DNA from: Fodinibius sp036381435 | GTDB lineage: Bacteria; Bacteroidota; Rhodothermia; Balneolales; Balneolaceae | NCBI GenBank assembly: GCA_036381435.1 | Contig: DASVCW010000035.1 | Span: 1 to 64,000 of the forward strand | Direction of reading: 5' to 3' | Length of the DNA: 64,000 nt | Shown here: positions 34,762 to 44,648 of the stretch, piece after piece | Layout of the letters: each line of letters opens with the position of its first letter | Numbering within the stretch: the stretch's first letter is position 1 | Made by a program: the position numbers and the translations under genes | Notes under the pieces: generated by a model | What the model was told of the DNA's origin: nothing | Databases searched by the model: none | What the model saw: only the letters and a program-made list of their open reading frames with translations

Positions 34762-35973
34762 TCAATCTGCAAGTTCTTTCCTGAAAGCAAGCGCTGCCAG
34801 TGTACTTGCAGCTAAAACCGTGCTTATTGCGAACAATAAGATATAGTTCATTGAAATGTGATGATCAATCATCCAACCCATCAAAAAAGGGCTTATGGCT
34901 GTACTGCAAACAATCATTGATGAAAACAAACTGCGAATAGAACCTACCGATTTGGTTCCGTACATTTCGGTCCAGAGAGCAGTTTTAAGATTTCCGCTGA
35001 TGCCGAGTGTCATTCCCAAAAGAAACATATAGCCAAAAGCTGACCAGGCACCCGGGTGAAAATAAGCCAGTAAAAGTCCTGCACCGAGAGGGATTAAGTG
35101 AAAGGGAAAAAGCCGGCTGGCGGAAAATTTGTCAATAGCCGGGCCAATAAGCAGCGAGCTGACTATACGGGCCAGCGCATGAGCAATAAAAGCCGTGGCA
35201 ATAAGTGCGGCTGACCATCCTAACTGCTGGGCAAAGTTTACCTGGTAAAGAAACAGAGCCGTTACCCAGAAAGCCGGCAGCAAAATAGCGGGAAGCAGCA
35301 GGTAAATTCGTTTATCAGAAAAAATCACCCGTGAAACTTCATGGCTGTTTGGTGATGCACCGGGCGTTGATGAGGGAACAGTTTGCTCGTCAGGCGTTCC
35401 GTTTAAGATTTTCATCACAAAGGGGATGAGCAGAATGCCGATCGCCAGTGAAATGCTTCCCCATGCGCCGCGCCAGCTTAACAGGGGAATCAATGCAGTG
35501 AGAATCAGCGGGAGAAGAGCTTCACCAAACGGATAACCCAGGCTGGCAATGCTCAACGCTTTTCCGCGTTCAAAATGACTGTATCTCGCCATGGTCGTTT
35601 CGGCAGTGTGAACGCTTAAGCCCTGACCAGCCAATCTGAGTAACAGCAGACCAACAAAAAGAATAGCTATATGCGATGAAATTGAAACGGTGAAAGCTGC
35701 TAACATCAGTGCCATTGCTACCATTAAGCTAAAGCGCTTCAATGGCAGCCGGTCAATCCACTTGCCTAAAAAAGGCAGGGTGAAGGCACTGCCAAGTGTA
35801 GCCACTGAATAAATGGAGCCGAAAGCCGCGTTTGAAAGATTAAAAGTGTTTAAGAAAAAGGGAACAAACAAAGAGATCAAAAAGGTTTGCCCGAAGTTGG
35901 AGAAAAAGTTGAATGTGAGTCCAAATGAAAGGAGTCGTCTCTCTTTGAGAACAAACTGCATGTAGTATTTCAT
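34762..35973 (-). CDS. MFS transporter
   Basis: 403 residues with about 12 membrane helices in two halves split near residue 195 (cytosolic loop NGTPDEQTVPSSTPGASPNS). The loop after helix 2 has GKWIDRLPLKR, the MFS motif A variant. The second half repeats it weakly as GPAIDKFSASR. Substrate cannot be predicted; no operon partner. Confidence 0.85.
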   Translation of the reverse strand: MKYYMQFVLKERRLLSFGLTFNFFSNFGQTFLISLFVPFFLNTFNLSNAAFGSIYSVATLGSAFTLPFLGKWIDRLPLKRFSLMVAMALMLAAFTVSISSHIAILFVGLLLLRLAGQGLSVHTAETTMARYSHFERGKALSIASLGYPFGEALLPLILTALIPLLSWRGAWGSISLAIGILLIPFVMKILNGTPDEQTVPSSTPGASPNSHEVSRVIFSDKRIYLLLPAILLPAFWVTALFLYQVNFAQQLGWSAALIATAFIAHALARIVSSLLIGPAIDKFSASRLFPFHLIPLGAGLLLAYFHPGAWSAFGYMFLLGMTLGISGNLKTALWTEMYGTKSVGSIRSLFSSMIVCSTAISPFLMGWMIDHHISMNYILLFAISTVLAASTLAALAFRKELAD

Positions 35974-36168
35974 GAAGAAAATCGTAGGTTTTTAGAGTGA
36001 ATGCCTTCAAAAAAGTGAAACTAAAATTAAGGACATTTACTACAAGGGTAAACCAGAAATACTACATTCTAAATTGTTATTTATTATACCTTTAATTGAT
36101 TAAATTTATGGAACTTTTTGTGCCTTAAAAGAGATGAGAAAGTATAATTGAGGTTTAAAGTTAACCCG

Positions 36169-37434
36169 CTATGTTTTTCGCTCTTTTTTCTTAGCGGCAG
36201 GGAAAAGAATGTTATTCAAAATAAGGCGATAGCCGGGACTGTTGGGGTGAAGGCTTAAATCTGTCGGAGGATCATTCACCCGGTGTGTGTAATCTTCGGG
36301 GTCATGTCCTGCGTAAAAAGTAAAGGTGCCTCGCCCGTATGTTCCGTGAATATATTTCACCATATTTCTCCCCGGGCTTTCAGCCAAAACTACCACCGAT
36401 TCTTTTATTTTATCTTTTTGATATGCTGTCGTTTGTCCATAGAAGCCTCTAATGCTACTCACATGATTTTGAGTGAGCATAGTGGGAACAGGATCCCACT
36501 TGGCGGAAAATTCAAACAGGGTGAAAAAGTCGAGTGAACGATCAACCTGATCAAGTTTTACCGGTACATCAATATTTGCGTGTTCATATTCAGCGGGATT
36601 CAGGCTGATGGTGAAATTCTCAAAAGCCAGCGTATTGCTAAAGTTAAGCTTTTGCTGGGCATTGGGGTCGGCCGGATCGCCGTCGAAGGGAGTGGGGACA
36701 ATATCGACATCCTGAGCTGCTAAAGCGATATCGAAAGTGTCAGTGCCTGAGCACATAGCGAATAAAAATCCGCCTTGTCCCACATATTCTTTAATTTTTC
36801 TCGCCACCGCTTTCTTTTCAACGCTCACTTTTTCAAATCCCAGTGTCTGCGCCATCGCCTCCATTTTTTGTACCTGCTGAATATACCAGGGCTGATTTCG
36901 CGACGATGCCCAGAACTTGCCGTACTGTCCCGTAAAATCTTCATGATGCAAATGCAGCCAGTCATACTGTTTGAGCTTGCCGGCCAGCACTTCCGGGTCC
37001 CAGATCTTATCGAATTCTATTTCTGCATACGTCAAAGCCAATGTTACAGCATCATCCCAGGGAAGGGACTGTTTAGGAGTGTAAACCGCAATTTTCGGCG
37101 CTTTGTTAAGCACGACCACCGCCGTATTGGCATTTGGATTTTGAACATCGGCAATAATCTGTGCAGCTTGCTGATCGGAAATCTTTTTTACCTTCACATT
37201 TCGCAGCCGGCAATCGCGGAGCAATTTATCTGAATAAACGGTTAAAAAACTGCCGCCCCGATAATTGAGCAGCCATTTAGATTCATTCCCGTCTTTCAGA
37301 TTGTTAAAAATAATGCCATAGGCTTTCAAGTGATTTGTTTGTGTGGCATCCATGGGAATGAAAAGATGCTGCGAATATGCCGAAACAGTGATGAACAGGG
37401 TGAAGAGAAGGACAAGCAAAGTGCGTAAGAACAT
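36169..37434 (-). CDS. Secreted protein of the family often called asparagine synthetase B
   Basis: 421 residues with a signal peptide (MFLRTLLVLLFTLFITVSAYSQ). The mature part contains FIPMDATQTNHLKAYGI, WLLNYRGGSFL, WLHLHHEDFTGQYGKFW and GGFLFAMCSGTDTFDIALA. I recall this family in Bacteroidota under the name asparagine synthetase B, but it lacks the AsnB glutamine-amidotransferase start (Cys2) and the PP-loop, so that name looks wrong. The AMCSGT turn resembles the nucleophile elbow of class I amidotransferase-like folds, with HEDFTG and CSG residues as candidate functional sites (inference). Function unknown; the C-terminus is basic (KKKERKT). Confidence 0.7.
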   Translation of the reverse strand: MFLRTLLVLLFTLFITVSAYSQHLFIPMDATQTNHLKAYGIIFNNLKDGNESKWLLNYRGGSFLTVYSDKLLRDCRLRNVKVKKISDQQAAQIIADVQNPNANTAVVVLNKAPKIAVYTPKQSLPWDDAVTLALTYAEIEFDKIWDPEVLAGKLKQYDWLHLHHEDFTGQYGKFWASSRNQPWYIQQVQKMEAMAQTLGFEKVSVEKKAVARKIKEYVGQGGFLFAMCSGTDTFDIALAAQDVDIVPTPFDGDPADPNAQQKLNFSNTLAFENFTISLNPAEYEHANIDVPVKLDQVDRSLDFFTLFEFSAKWDPVPTMLTQNHVSSIRGFYGQTTAYQKDKIKESVVVLAESPGRNMVKYIHGTYGRGTFTFYAGHDPEDYTHRVNDPPTDLSLHPNSPGYRLILNNILFPAAKKKERKT

Positions 37435-37510
37435 ATCGAATAAATCGGTTAATTTAGCGAATCAGTTTAAAATAATTCTCCATTGCCCCGACCTAAAGGA
37501 CGGGCAATAT

Positions 37511-39427
37511 TCAAGTATTAATTTTTTGCAGTTCTTGTATTCTGTTTCGTGCATAAGTGGCATAAAAACCATTGGGAAATTTTAGCAGGACTTCTTCATA
37601 CAGGCTAATAACCTGATCAACTTCGGCTGGTATCACAACGGATGAATGTACCGTATCGTTTGTGCTGCTATTCAAATCCTCAACCGGAATTTTTTTATTG
37701 GTGACAAGCTGATCGGCAATACGCGCTTTCTCCCAGAGTAGCCGCTCGTAAAGCGGAGATGCGTGGCCATAATCTGCCAGGTACTTACTCAGCACACCAT
37801 AAATAAAAATAACATTTTGGATACTTTTGTGAGTGGACAATTCGAGCAAGGCGTCATCCATAAGGGGGTGATAACTGTTATCACTAAAAAAATGCTTTAA
37901 TTCCTCAATGCCCTGCTCATTGTCACCCTGCGAGAAATACTCGACCGCCCGTGCAAATGGTTCTAAACTCTTGCCGGTACTGTCCGCCCGAAGGCCATTC
38001 TGGATCCATAGCCGTAACTGCAAGGCATTATTCGCAAAATAAGAAGTATTCTCACGTTCAAGCGCCTTAAGCTGGATTTGAGCGAACTCATAATCACCCT
38101 CATAAAAATCAGTCAAAGCCAGGTAATAGCGGCCTTTCGCGGCCAAGTCTCCTGAACTTTTTTGCTTACTGCTTTCGGTGAATGAGACGCGGGCGCGATT
38201 ATAATTTTTATTATAAAGATGAATTCGTCCCTCGATGAAATTTATCGGGGCGGATAAAGAAGAACCTGAAATCTGCCGAAGTCCCTCCAAATATTCAGCT
38301 GCTTTTTGGGGTTGATGCAGCACATCCAGCGACAACTCCGAAAGCATAATCAGCACCTTGTCCATTCGATGATAATTTGAAGCTTCATCATAAAGCGTCT
38401 GCAGGGTAGAAAAAGCTTTTTGGTAAAGCTGAGTTATTTCAGGAGACAATCCCAGGCTGTAATCTTCATAATACTCAGCCCATTTTATATAGACCTTTGC
38501 CAGCTCTTCTCGACTTCTGTTTTTTATACTTCCGGAACTGTTTTTTATATAAAATGAGAAGGCTTGCTCGGCAAGCTCATACTGCTGCTCAGCTAATAAC
38601 TTTGTGCCTAAATTGTATAAAGTATAAGTGACGTTTGATGTCTTTGCCTCTAAAACCTGCGCCGTTTTCAGTGCCTGTTTGAATGATTTTTGCTCCATCA
38701 GCAGCCATATTTCCAGCTGACGCAGGTGCTGATAACTGGGGTGATCAGGCCGTAAATCTTCAAGAAAATTAGATAGTTCAGCGATGGCTGTATTGTAAAT
38801 GGCATCATTCTGAAGGCGAATTAACCGGGTTTGTACAAAATTGACACGGCTTGGGTTCTGCTTTACCAGCTGCAAAAACCGGCGAATAGCTTTATCGTAA
38901 ATTCCCGCCTGTAGATAGGTCTCGGCCAGCTCAGAAGTAATCATAGTTGAATTTGGAAGTGCTTCAGCCGCTTTTTTATAAACTTCAATAGCTTGTTTAT
39001 AAATACCTCTGTCTTTCATTACCCGTGCCACTCGTAACGCAACCTGGTAATTACCCGAATACTTTTTCATCACTTCATTCCAGACAGAAAAAGCTTGTTC
39101 TTCATCTCCACTGATGTGATAAATTTCTCCCAGCCGAATAGCTCCCTGAAGTTGAAAATGCCCATCGTTGATGGCTTCTTTAACCAGAGCGGTTGCTTTT
39201 TCATATTTCTTAAGATTTACCAGGCATTCGGTGGCTTTATCAAGAAAAAGGTAAGAGCTTGGATTCTCGCGGTGAAGCTGCTCAAATATTTGATAAGCCT
39301 GCTCAAACTTTTGCTGATGAAATAGCTGCTCAGCCCTGAAATAATCCTGGTCCATCTGTGCCAAAGCCCACTGTGGCGCAATAACAAGCAGTATTAACAG
39401 CAGGTATTTTTGGCGGGTTTTATTCAT
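37511..39427 (-). CDS. Secreted TPR-repeat protein
   Basis: 638 residues with a signal peptide (MNKTRQKYLLLILLVIAPQW, ending ALAQ) and many TPR units, for example DYFRAEQLFHQQKFEQAYQI, GAIRLGEIYHISGDEEQAF, AETYLQAGIYDKAIRRFLQL, YYLALTDFYEGDYEFAQIQL. It is probably a periplasmic scaffold. Its start abuts the maf stop with no gap, so the two are co-transcribed. The C-terminal YEEVLLKFPNGFYATYARNR resembles tetratricopeptide ends of envelope assembly proteins. Partner unknown. Confidence 0.75.
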   Translation of the reverse strand: MNKTRQKYLLLILLVIAPQWALAQMDQDYFRAEQLFHQQKFEQAYQIFEQLHRENPSSYLFLDKATECLVNLKKYEKATALVKEAINDGHFQLQGAIRLGEIYHISGDEEQAFSVWNEVMKKYSGNYQVALRVARVMKDRGIYKQAIEVYKKAAEALPNSTMITSELAETYLQAGIYDKAIRRFLQLVKQNPSRVNFVQTRLIRLQNDAIYNTAIAELSNFLEDLRPDHPSYQHLRQLEIWLLMEQKSFKQALKTAQVLEAKTSNVTYTLYNLGTKLLAEQQYELAEQAFSFYIKNSSGSIKNRSREELAKVYIKWAEYYEDYSLGLSPEITQLYQKAFSTLQTLYDEASNYHRMDKVLIMLSELSLDVLHQPQKAAEYLEGLRQISGSSLSAPINFIEGRIHLYNKNYNRARVSFTESSKQKSSGDLAAKGRYYLALTDFYEGDYEFAQIQLKALERENTSYFANNALQLRLWIQNGLRADSTGKSLEPFARAVEYFSQGDNEQGIEELKHFFSDNSYHPLMDDALLELSTHKSIQNVIFIYGVLSKYLADYGHASPLYERLLWEKARIADQLVTNKKIPVEDLNSSTNDTVHSSVVIPAEVDQVISLYEEVLLKFPNGFYATYARNRIQELQKINT

Positions 39428-40036
39428 TTAATCAGCCTTGGCTTTTAGCAAATATTCGGGTGCGAAAGAACGCATAACTTCATAAAATGAATGAAGGGGC
39501 AAGCCTACAACATTATAAAAATCGCCTTCAATCTTTTTCACAAAAATAGCGCCAAAATCATCCTGAATGCCATATCCGCCGGCTTTATCCATAGGACTTC
39601 CGCTTGCTATGTAAGCATCAATATCATCCGGCTTTAAAGCACCAAAAGTTACATTGGTTCTCTCGAAGAACGTGATGCTTTTGGTAATGTTATTTTGACT
39701 GTCCACTTTACAAAGGCCAACACCGGTATAAACCTGGTGCGTTTCACCGCTAAGCCTGCTAAGCATATTTTTTGCGTCCCGGGCATCCTGCGGTTTCGTC
39801 AAAATTTCATCTTCGGACGCTACAATGGTATCGGCTCCGATAATGAGCGCATCTTTAAATTGTGCGGCAACATCTTTAGCTTTACGCAGTGCCAGTTGTT
39901 GAACTATGTTATTCGCTTTCAGTTCCGGGTTGAAAGATTCATCAACCGAAGACGGATGCACCTGAAAGAGGAGGTTTATTTGCTGTAGCAACTTTTTTCG
40001 TCTTGGACTTGCGGAAGCGAGGATTATAGAACTCAA
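39428..40036 (-). CDS. maf: Maf-like nucleotide pyrophosphatase
   Basis: 202 residues with the Maf signature: start SSIILASASPRRKKLL, LIIGADTIV, LSRLSGETHQVYTGV and DKAGGYGIQ. The enzyme hydrolyses non-canonical or canonical NTPs (dTTP, UTP) and has been linked to arrest of cell division. The start is TTG; no ATG or GTG fits. The same transcript continues into the TPR gene. Confidence 0.9.
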   Translation of the reverse strand: MSSIILASASPRRKKLLQQINLLFQVHPSSVDESFNPELKANNIVQQLALRKAKDVAAQFKDALIIGADTIVASEDEILTKPQDARDAKNMLSRLSGETHQVYTGVGLCKVDSQNNITKSITFFERTNVTFGALKPDDIDAYIASGSPMDKAGGYGIQDDFGAIFVKKIEGDFYNVVGLPLHSFYEVMRSFAPEYLLKAKAD

Positions 40037-40266
40037 AAAATCAGAAATAATAATTAATAATTTTTGTTAGTTTGTTGAGCATTGGTTGAAGTCTTATTTC
40101 CACTCTTTGCCTCATTTCGATAGTCTGTCAGCTGGCGAGAAGAGGATGACAGGCTAAGAAATAATGTTAATCGTTAAAAGTATTAGTTGTAATTATACAA
40201 ATGATACAAAAGAATCGATTCATTTTCGTTTCACTCAAAAACAAACTTTAATTTACTTCCCCTGAA

Positions 40267-40512
40267 ATGGCTCATAAAAGAAGGAATGCCCAAAGTAATA
40301 ATTCGATGATTTTTAGCGCGTGGAATTATAAAATGCTTTCGCTCGGCTTGCTGCTTGTAATCATCGGTTTCACTGCAATGTATATCGAAAATGAAGTATA
40401 TGGTTTCATTTCACTGTTCATCTCGCCCATTATGATTATGGCAGGTTATGTAACTGTAATTTTTGCCATTCTCAAAGGTAAAAACGGATCTTCGGTTACT
40501 TCGTCCGATTAA
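40267..40512 (+). CDS. DUF3098 family membrane protein
   Basis: 81 residues with two membrane helices: NYKMLSLGLLLVIIGFTAMY and a second, ending AGYVTVIFAILKGK. Size and pattern match DUF3098. It is followed nine bases later by the DUF92 gene, probably as one transcript. In Bacteroidota DUF3098 genes often lie near ftsX or undecaprenyl pyrophosphate genes, which are not seen here. Function unknown. Confidence 0.75.
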   Translation: MAHKRRNAQSNNSMIFSAWNYKMLSLGLLLVIIGFTAMYIENEVYGFISLFISPIMIMAGYVTVIFAILKGKNGSSVTSSD

Positions 40513-40521
40513 TCACAGCAA

Positions 40522-41331
40522 ATGACGGTGGACCGTAAACTTAACTATCTCTTTTCCTTTTTATTAATTGTTGTATTCATATTCGCGGCCAATGCTGAGC
40601 AGCACCGGGCAATCATCCTGGGATTGATCCTGGCTTCGGTATGTTCATTCACCGTTTTTTTATTGCGGCAGTTAACGCTCGACGGAATGTTCGCCGCCAT
40701 CGTTGTCGGTACTTTTGTTTTTGGTTTAGGCGGTTTAGCGGCTGCCTTTGTTATTCTTCTCTTCTTTGTTTCCAGTGTAATTCTCTCAAATTACTGGAAA
40801 GCAAAATCTTTTCATTGGGGTGAAGCGAGGCGAGACGGCAGGCAGGTCTGGGCCAACAGCTTTGCGCTTGTTCTAAGCCTCGTTTTAGCGGCATTTTTTA
40901 ACAGTGAACTTTTTTTAACAGGCGCAATGGCAGCTCTGGCCACCGCCACCGCCGATACCTGGGCTACTGAATTGGGAGATCAGTCTCGCCAGTCAACCTA
41001 TCTCATTACTACCTTTCAGAATATTGAACCGGGTGCAGACGGCGGCGTAAGCCGACAAGGTTCGGCTGCGGCACTGGCAGGGAGTGTGATGATCGCTTTA
41101 GCTGCCGCTTTCGTTTTTCCGCTTTATTTTTTCGATTTTATATTCATCTTTTTATCGGGGGTTTTCGGATGTTTCGCAGATTCCTGGCTCGGAGCTGTTT
41201 TTCAGCAAAAAAACAAGAAAATATCATTCCCCTTCTTTCAACAGAAAATTAAGATTGGTAACAATCTGGTGAACAGCCTTTCAACTGCAAGCGGCACCCT
41301 GCTGGCAATCATTCTAAAGTTGATATTTTAG
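40522..41331 (+). CDS. DUF92 family integral membrane protein (TIGR00297)
   Basis: 269 residues, about seven membrane helices. Family motifs are visible: ATATADTWATELG in the middle and GADGGVSRQGSAAALAGS after it, then GCFADSWLGAVFQ. Members include plant VTE6 phytyl-phosphate kinase, so an isoprenoid-phosphate or related kinase role is possible but unproven for bacteria. Translation is probably coupled with the upstream DUF3098 gene. Confidence 0.85.
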   Translation: MTVDRKLNYLFSFLLIVVFIFAANAEQHRAIILGLILASVCSFTVFLLRQLTLDGMFAAIVVGTFVFGLGGLAAAFVILLFFVSSVILSNYWKAKSFHWGEARRDGRQVWANSFALVLSLVLAAFFNSELFLTGAMAALATATADTWATELGDQSRQSTYLITTFQNIEPGADGGVSRQGSAAALAGSVMIALAAAFVFPLYFFDFIFIFLSGVFGCFADSWLGAVFQQKNKKISFPFFQQKIKIGNNLVNSLSTASGTLLAIILKLIF

Positions 41332-41484
41332 CAAACACAAATCCTTAACCAAAATACTCTTGATTAAGGGAATTATGCTTCTCTTTTTTACTATATTTAA
41401 AGTAATTAAGGCCACTTCTTCTTTGAAAAATCATCAAAAAAGGCTTAATTATAGTTGATTGTCGCTTATTAAAATCAAGCGCCT

Positions 41485-44466
41485 ATGGTTCCAAAGCTAC
41501 AGAGCTGTTTATCAACATATTTATTTTTTCTTTTCGCATTTTTTTCCGGAATTATTGCGCAAGATAGCTATGCCCAAACCACACTTTCTCCCGGCGATCT
41601 TGTAGTCGTTACCGTCAATTCCGGCGGCACTGATAATTTCGATTTCATTCCCCTGACAGATCTGGAAGCAGGAACCATCATTCATTTTACCGATGATGCA
41701 TGGGTAAGCGATTCTGCCGCCTTCCGGGGCGGAGAGGGGGTGATTACCTTTACCGCAGCAGATTCTGTTTCAGCCGGAACCATAATTTCTTTTGATGCTT
41801 CCTTCGAAAACGGTTTTACCGAAACAGATGGCGACTATAATGCTTCCGGCTCTGGTAATAACCTGTTAGTTTATCAGGGGGATAAAACAGATCCCAGCTT
41901 TATTTATGGGGTGGGCTGGGCTCAGAGCGATTCATGGGAATACATTGAAGGCATTACAAGTAAATCAGACATTCCACCCGGATTGAGTAAAGAAAGTCAT
42001 ACTATTTTAAGTCTCGGGACGAGTAATAATCTACAATATGATGCTTTAAATGGCACGAAGGGTACAGAAAAACTCTTGCTTTCTCTCGTGGGCGATGAAT
42101 CAAACTGGATAGAAAATGACAGTCAGCCCTTTTCGGCATTTTCTGCAAGTTTTGAATTAGTTGATCCCCCGACTGTTGCTTTCACAACGAATTTTATAAT
42201 CGTGAATGAAAGTGATGGCTCTATTTCAATCAATATTAAATTAGTTGAATCAAGCAATACTGACGTTTCAGTTGATGTGGTTTTTGCAGCTTCATCAAGC
42301 AGTGCTTCCTCGGCTGATATTGGTAATTTTTCAACCCAAACTGTCAGTTTTAGTTCGGAGGATAACTCAGATGCCGTTAAAACAATTCCTATTCGCTTAA
42401 ATGACGATAATCTGTACACTGGAAAGAAAACGGCGGTCTTTGAACTACAAAATAGTTCGGTGGGTACAATACTGTCGCCCGATGTTCTGACCATTGAAAT
42501 TGAAGATAATGACGCACCGGAAATTGTTATTAATGAAATTTTGGTTAATCCGGGGACAAACGATGCCAATAAGGATAGAAAAGCGGATGATGGTGATGAA
42601 TTTGTAGAAATCGTAAATAAACAATCTGCGGCTGTTGATATTTCCGGCTGGACTTTTGCTGACGGTGATCCCGGTGCTCCCAATGTCCAATATACCTTTC
42701 CGCAAGGTACCGTAGTTCCCGCTAATGGTGCGCTGGTGCTTTCTGAAGGGCAACCCGACGGATATTTTGGCGGAGCAGTTGTACAAACGATTGACGGGGG
42801 TTTAAGCCTCAACAATTCTGATGAAACACTCTTTATTCAGAATGAAAATGGAAGTATAATTGATCGGATTTCTTATGGCGAGAGTACTGAAGGTGAATCT
42901 TTAGTCAGAAAAACAGATTCCACCTTAGTGAATCATTCAGCAATACCCGGAGCTAACGGTTTTTTAATTTCACCCGGAACTAAAGCAAACGGTTCGGGTT
43001 TTGGCGGCGGTTATTCTGTTGGCATTCGCGGGGGGGAAGGCTGGCGAATGATTTCATCACCCACACAAAATACAACTTTCGCAGACCTTTTTGGTCCTTA
43101 TCGGGTGCAGGGAATTACAGGCTCAGACGCACCGGCAGATACCATATCGAGTATTTACCTATGGAATGAAGCACTGGGGGGATTTCGGGATGCGCCGGCA
43201 AGCATGTCCGATGAAATGAAAGCGGGAAAAGGCTATATCGTTTATTTCTTTGCGGATGATAAACCATCCGTTTCGGGAATTCAGGGCGGTTTTCCTAAAA
43301 TTTTAACTTCCGATTATAAGGAAAACAGCAGCACGGTTTCGGTAAATATTTCGGTTACCGACCGGAACAATAATGAAACAATTGATAGCAATGAAGGATG
43401 GAATCTGCTCGGAAATCCTTTCGCTACAGATATTTCGGTTGAAGCGGTAAAAAATACGCTGAGTACCCTCGGAGATTCTTTAAATGCTAATATTTACATT
43501 TGGAATCAAACCCTTGGCGGGGGAAACGGCGGTTACGAGATTTTAGATAACGATGATACTATTGCTCCTTATCAGGCCTTTTTTGTTAAATACATGGGTA
43601 GCAGTGAAGTAAATAAGGCGACCATAAACTTTAACAGAAATGAACTGAGGGCCAACAAAGAAACTCATTTTTATAAAGAAATAAGTAACTCAACTTTCAA
43701 ATTCAGTCTGGAATTGCATGATGATCAGTATCTTGATTCTTATTATCTGGAATTTGGCGAGCAGGGTAATGTTGAACTGGATCGATTCGACGCTTTCAAG
43801 CAATTTTCACTAAGTCCTAATTCCATTAGTCTTTATAGCCGTGCCGGTGATTACAGGTTACAGAAAAATGAACTGCCGGTTGATTTACAAACAACTCTTG
43901 AAATTCCGCTCCTATTTAAAGCAAGGGGACGAAATTCACTCACTTTTCGCTGGAATAACATTGAAAAAATTCCGGCTGACTGGCAAATTCTGCTTATTGA
44001 TAAAGAGATAAACCGTGAAATTGATTTAAGAATCGCAGAAAGTTATCAGTTTGATCTATTTCAGGCGACTTCTAAGATATCAAATCACTCTAAAGAGAAG
44101 TCTTTATTGAACAAACAGCAATTTAAAGAAGAAAGCACTCGATTTGTTCTTTCGATTACCCCTCCCAAAAAGCTGGCGTTTAACGAGAAAAATTTACCTG
44201 AATCAATCAAGCTCAATCCAAACTATCCAAACCCGTTTACCAGTTCAACAACGGTTCCTTTTGAATTGGCGGAAGATGCCAATGTAACGCTTACGATATG
44301 GAATATGATTGGCCAAAAAGTGGCAACCCTGGTTGATGGTGTTCAAGAAGCGGGATTTCATGATGATGTACGTTGGAATGCATCCAGTATGCCCAGTGGA
44401 ATTTATATTGCTCGCCTTGAGGTAGCAGGACAGGTTTTTATCAGAAAAATGACGCTCATTAAGTAA
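41485..44466 (+). CDS. Large secreted protein with Calx-beta, lamin-tail and T9SS sorting domains
   Basis: 993 residues. A signal peptide ends near SYAQ. An N-terminal domain (about 33-220) with repeated TIIHFTDDAW- and TIISFDASF-like strands is followed by a Calx-beta-like domain (about 225-345, ending in IEIEDND), a lamin-tail domain (about 348-480: IVINEILVNPGTND, EFVEIVN, DISGWTFAD, VLSEGQPDG) and a long region with GWNLLGNPFATDIS. The last 80 residues (NYPNPF, IWNMIGQKVATLVDG, GIYIARLEV, KMTLIK) are a type A T9SS sorting tail, so it is secreted and probably anchored at the cell surface. Role unknown. Confidence 0.85.
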   Translation: MVPKLQSCLSTYLFFLFAFFSGIIAQDSYAQTTLSPGDLVVVTVNSGGTDNFDFIPLTDLEAGTIIHFTDDAWVSDSAAFRGGEGVITFTAADSVSAGTIISFDASFENGFTETDGDYNASGSGNNLLVYQGDKTDPSFIYGVGWAQSDSWEYIEGITSKSDIPPGLSKESHTILSLGTSNNLQYDALNGTKGTEKLLLSLVGDESNWIENDSQPFSAFSASFELVDPPTVAFTTNFIIVNESDGSISINIKLVESSNTDVSVDVVFAASSSSASSADIGNFSTQTVSFSSEDNSDAVKTIPIRLNDDNLYTGKKTAVFELQNSSVGTILSPDVLTIEIEDNDAPEIVINEILVNPGTNDANKDRKADDGDEFVEIVNKQSAAVDISGWTFADGDPGAPNVQYTFPQGTVVPANGALVLSEGQPDGYFGGAVVQTIDGGLSLNNSDETLFIQNENGSIIDRISYGESTEGESLVRKTDSTLVNHSAIPGANGFLISPGTKANGSGFGGGYSVGIRGGEGWRMISSPTQNTTFADLFGPYRVQGITGSDAPADTISSIYLWNEALGGFRDAPASMSDEMKAGKGYIVYFFADDKPSVSGIQGGFPKILTSDYKENSSTVSVNISVTDRNNNETIDSNEGWNLLGNPFATDISVEAVKNTLSTLGDSLNANIYIWNQTLGGGNGGYEILDNDDTIAPYQAFFVKYMGSSEVNKATINFNRNELRANKETHFYKEISNSTFKFSLELHDDQYLDSYYLEFGEQGNVELDRFDAFKQFSLSPNSISLYSRAGDYRLQKNELPVDLQTTLEIPLLFKARGRNSLTFRWNNIEKIPADWQILLIDKEINREIDLRIAESYQFDLFQATSKISNHSKEKSLLNKQQFKEESTRFVLSITPPKKLAFNEKNLPESIKLNPNYPNPFTSSTTVPFELAEDANVTLTIWNMIGQKVATLVDGVQEAGFHDDVRWNASSMPSGIYIARLEVAGQVFIRKMTLIK

Positions 44467-44648
44467 AAGAAACGCCGGGAGTTCTTGCCGCAATCGGTGG
44501 TGCTTTCCATTAAAAAATTGCGCGAGAAGGAATGATTTTTTAGATCCGGCTTCGATTATATATTTTAAGTGAACCAATAAATCATTGGAACTGTTGTAAA
44601 GATTCATTTTAAACAAATTAATTAGTAGGGGTATTTTTTTTAAAAAGC

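Noticed and set aside
36169..37434. Asparagine synthetase
   Set aside because: It has a signal peptide and lacks the N-terminal Cys and ATP-pyrophosphatase loop required for that enzyme.
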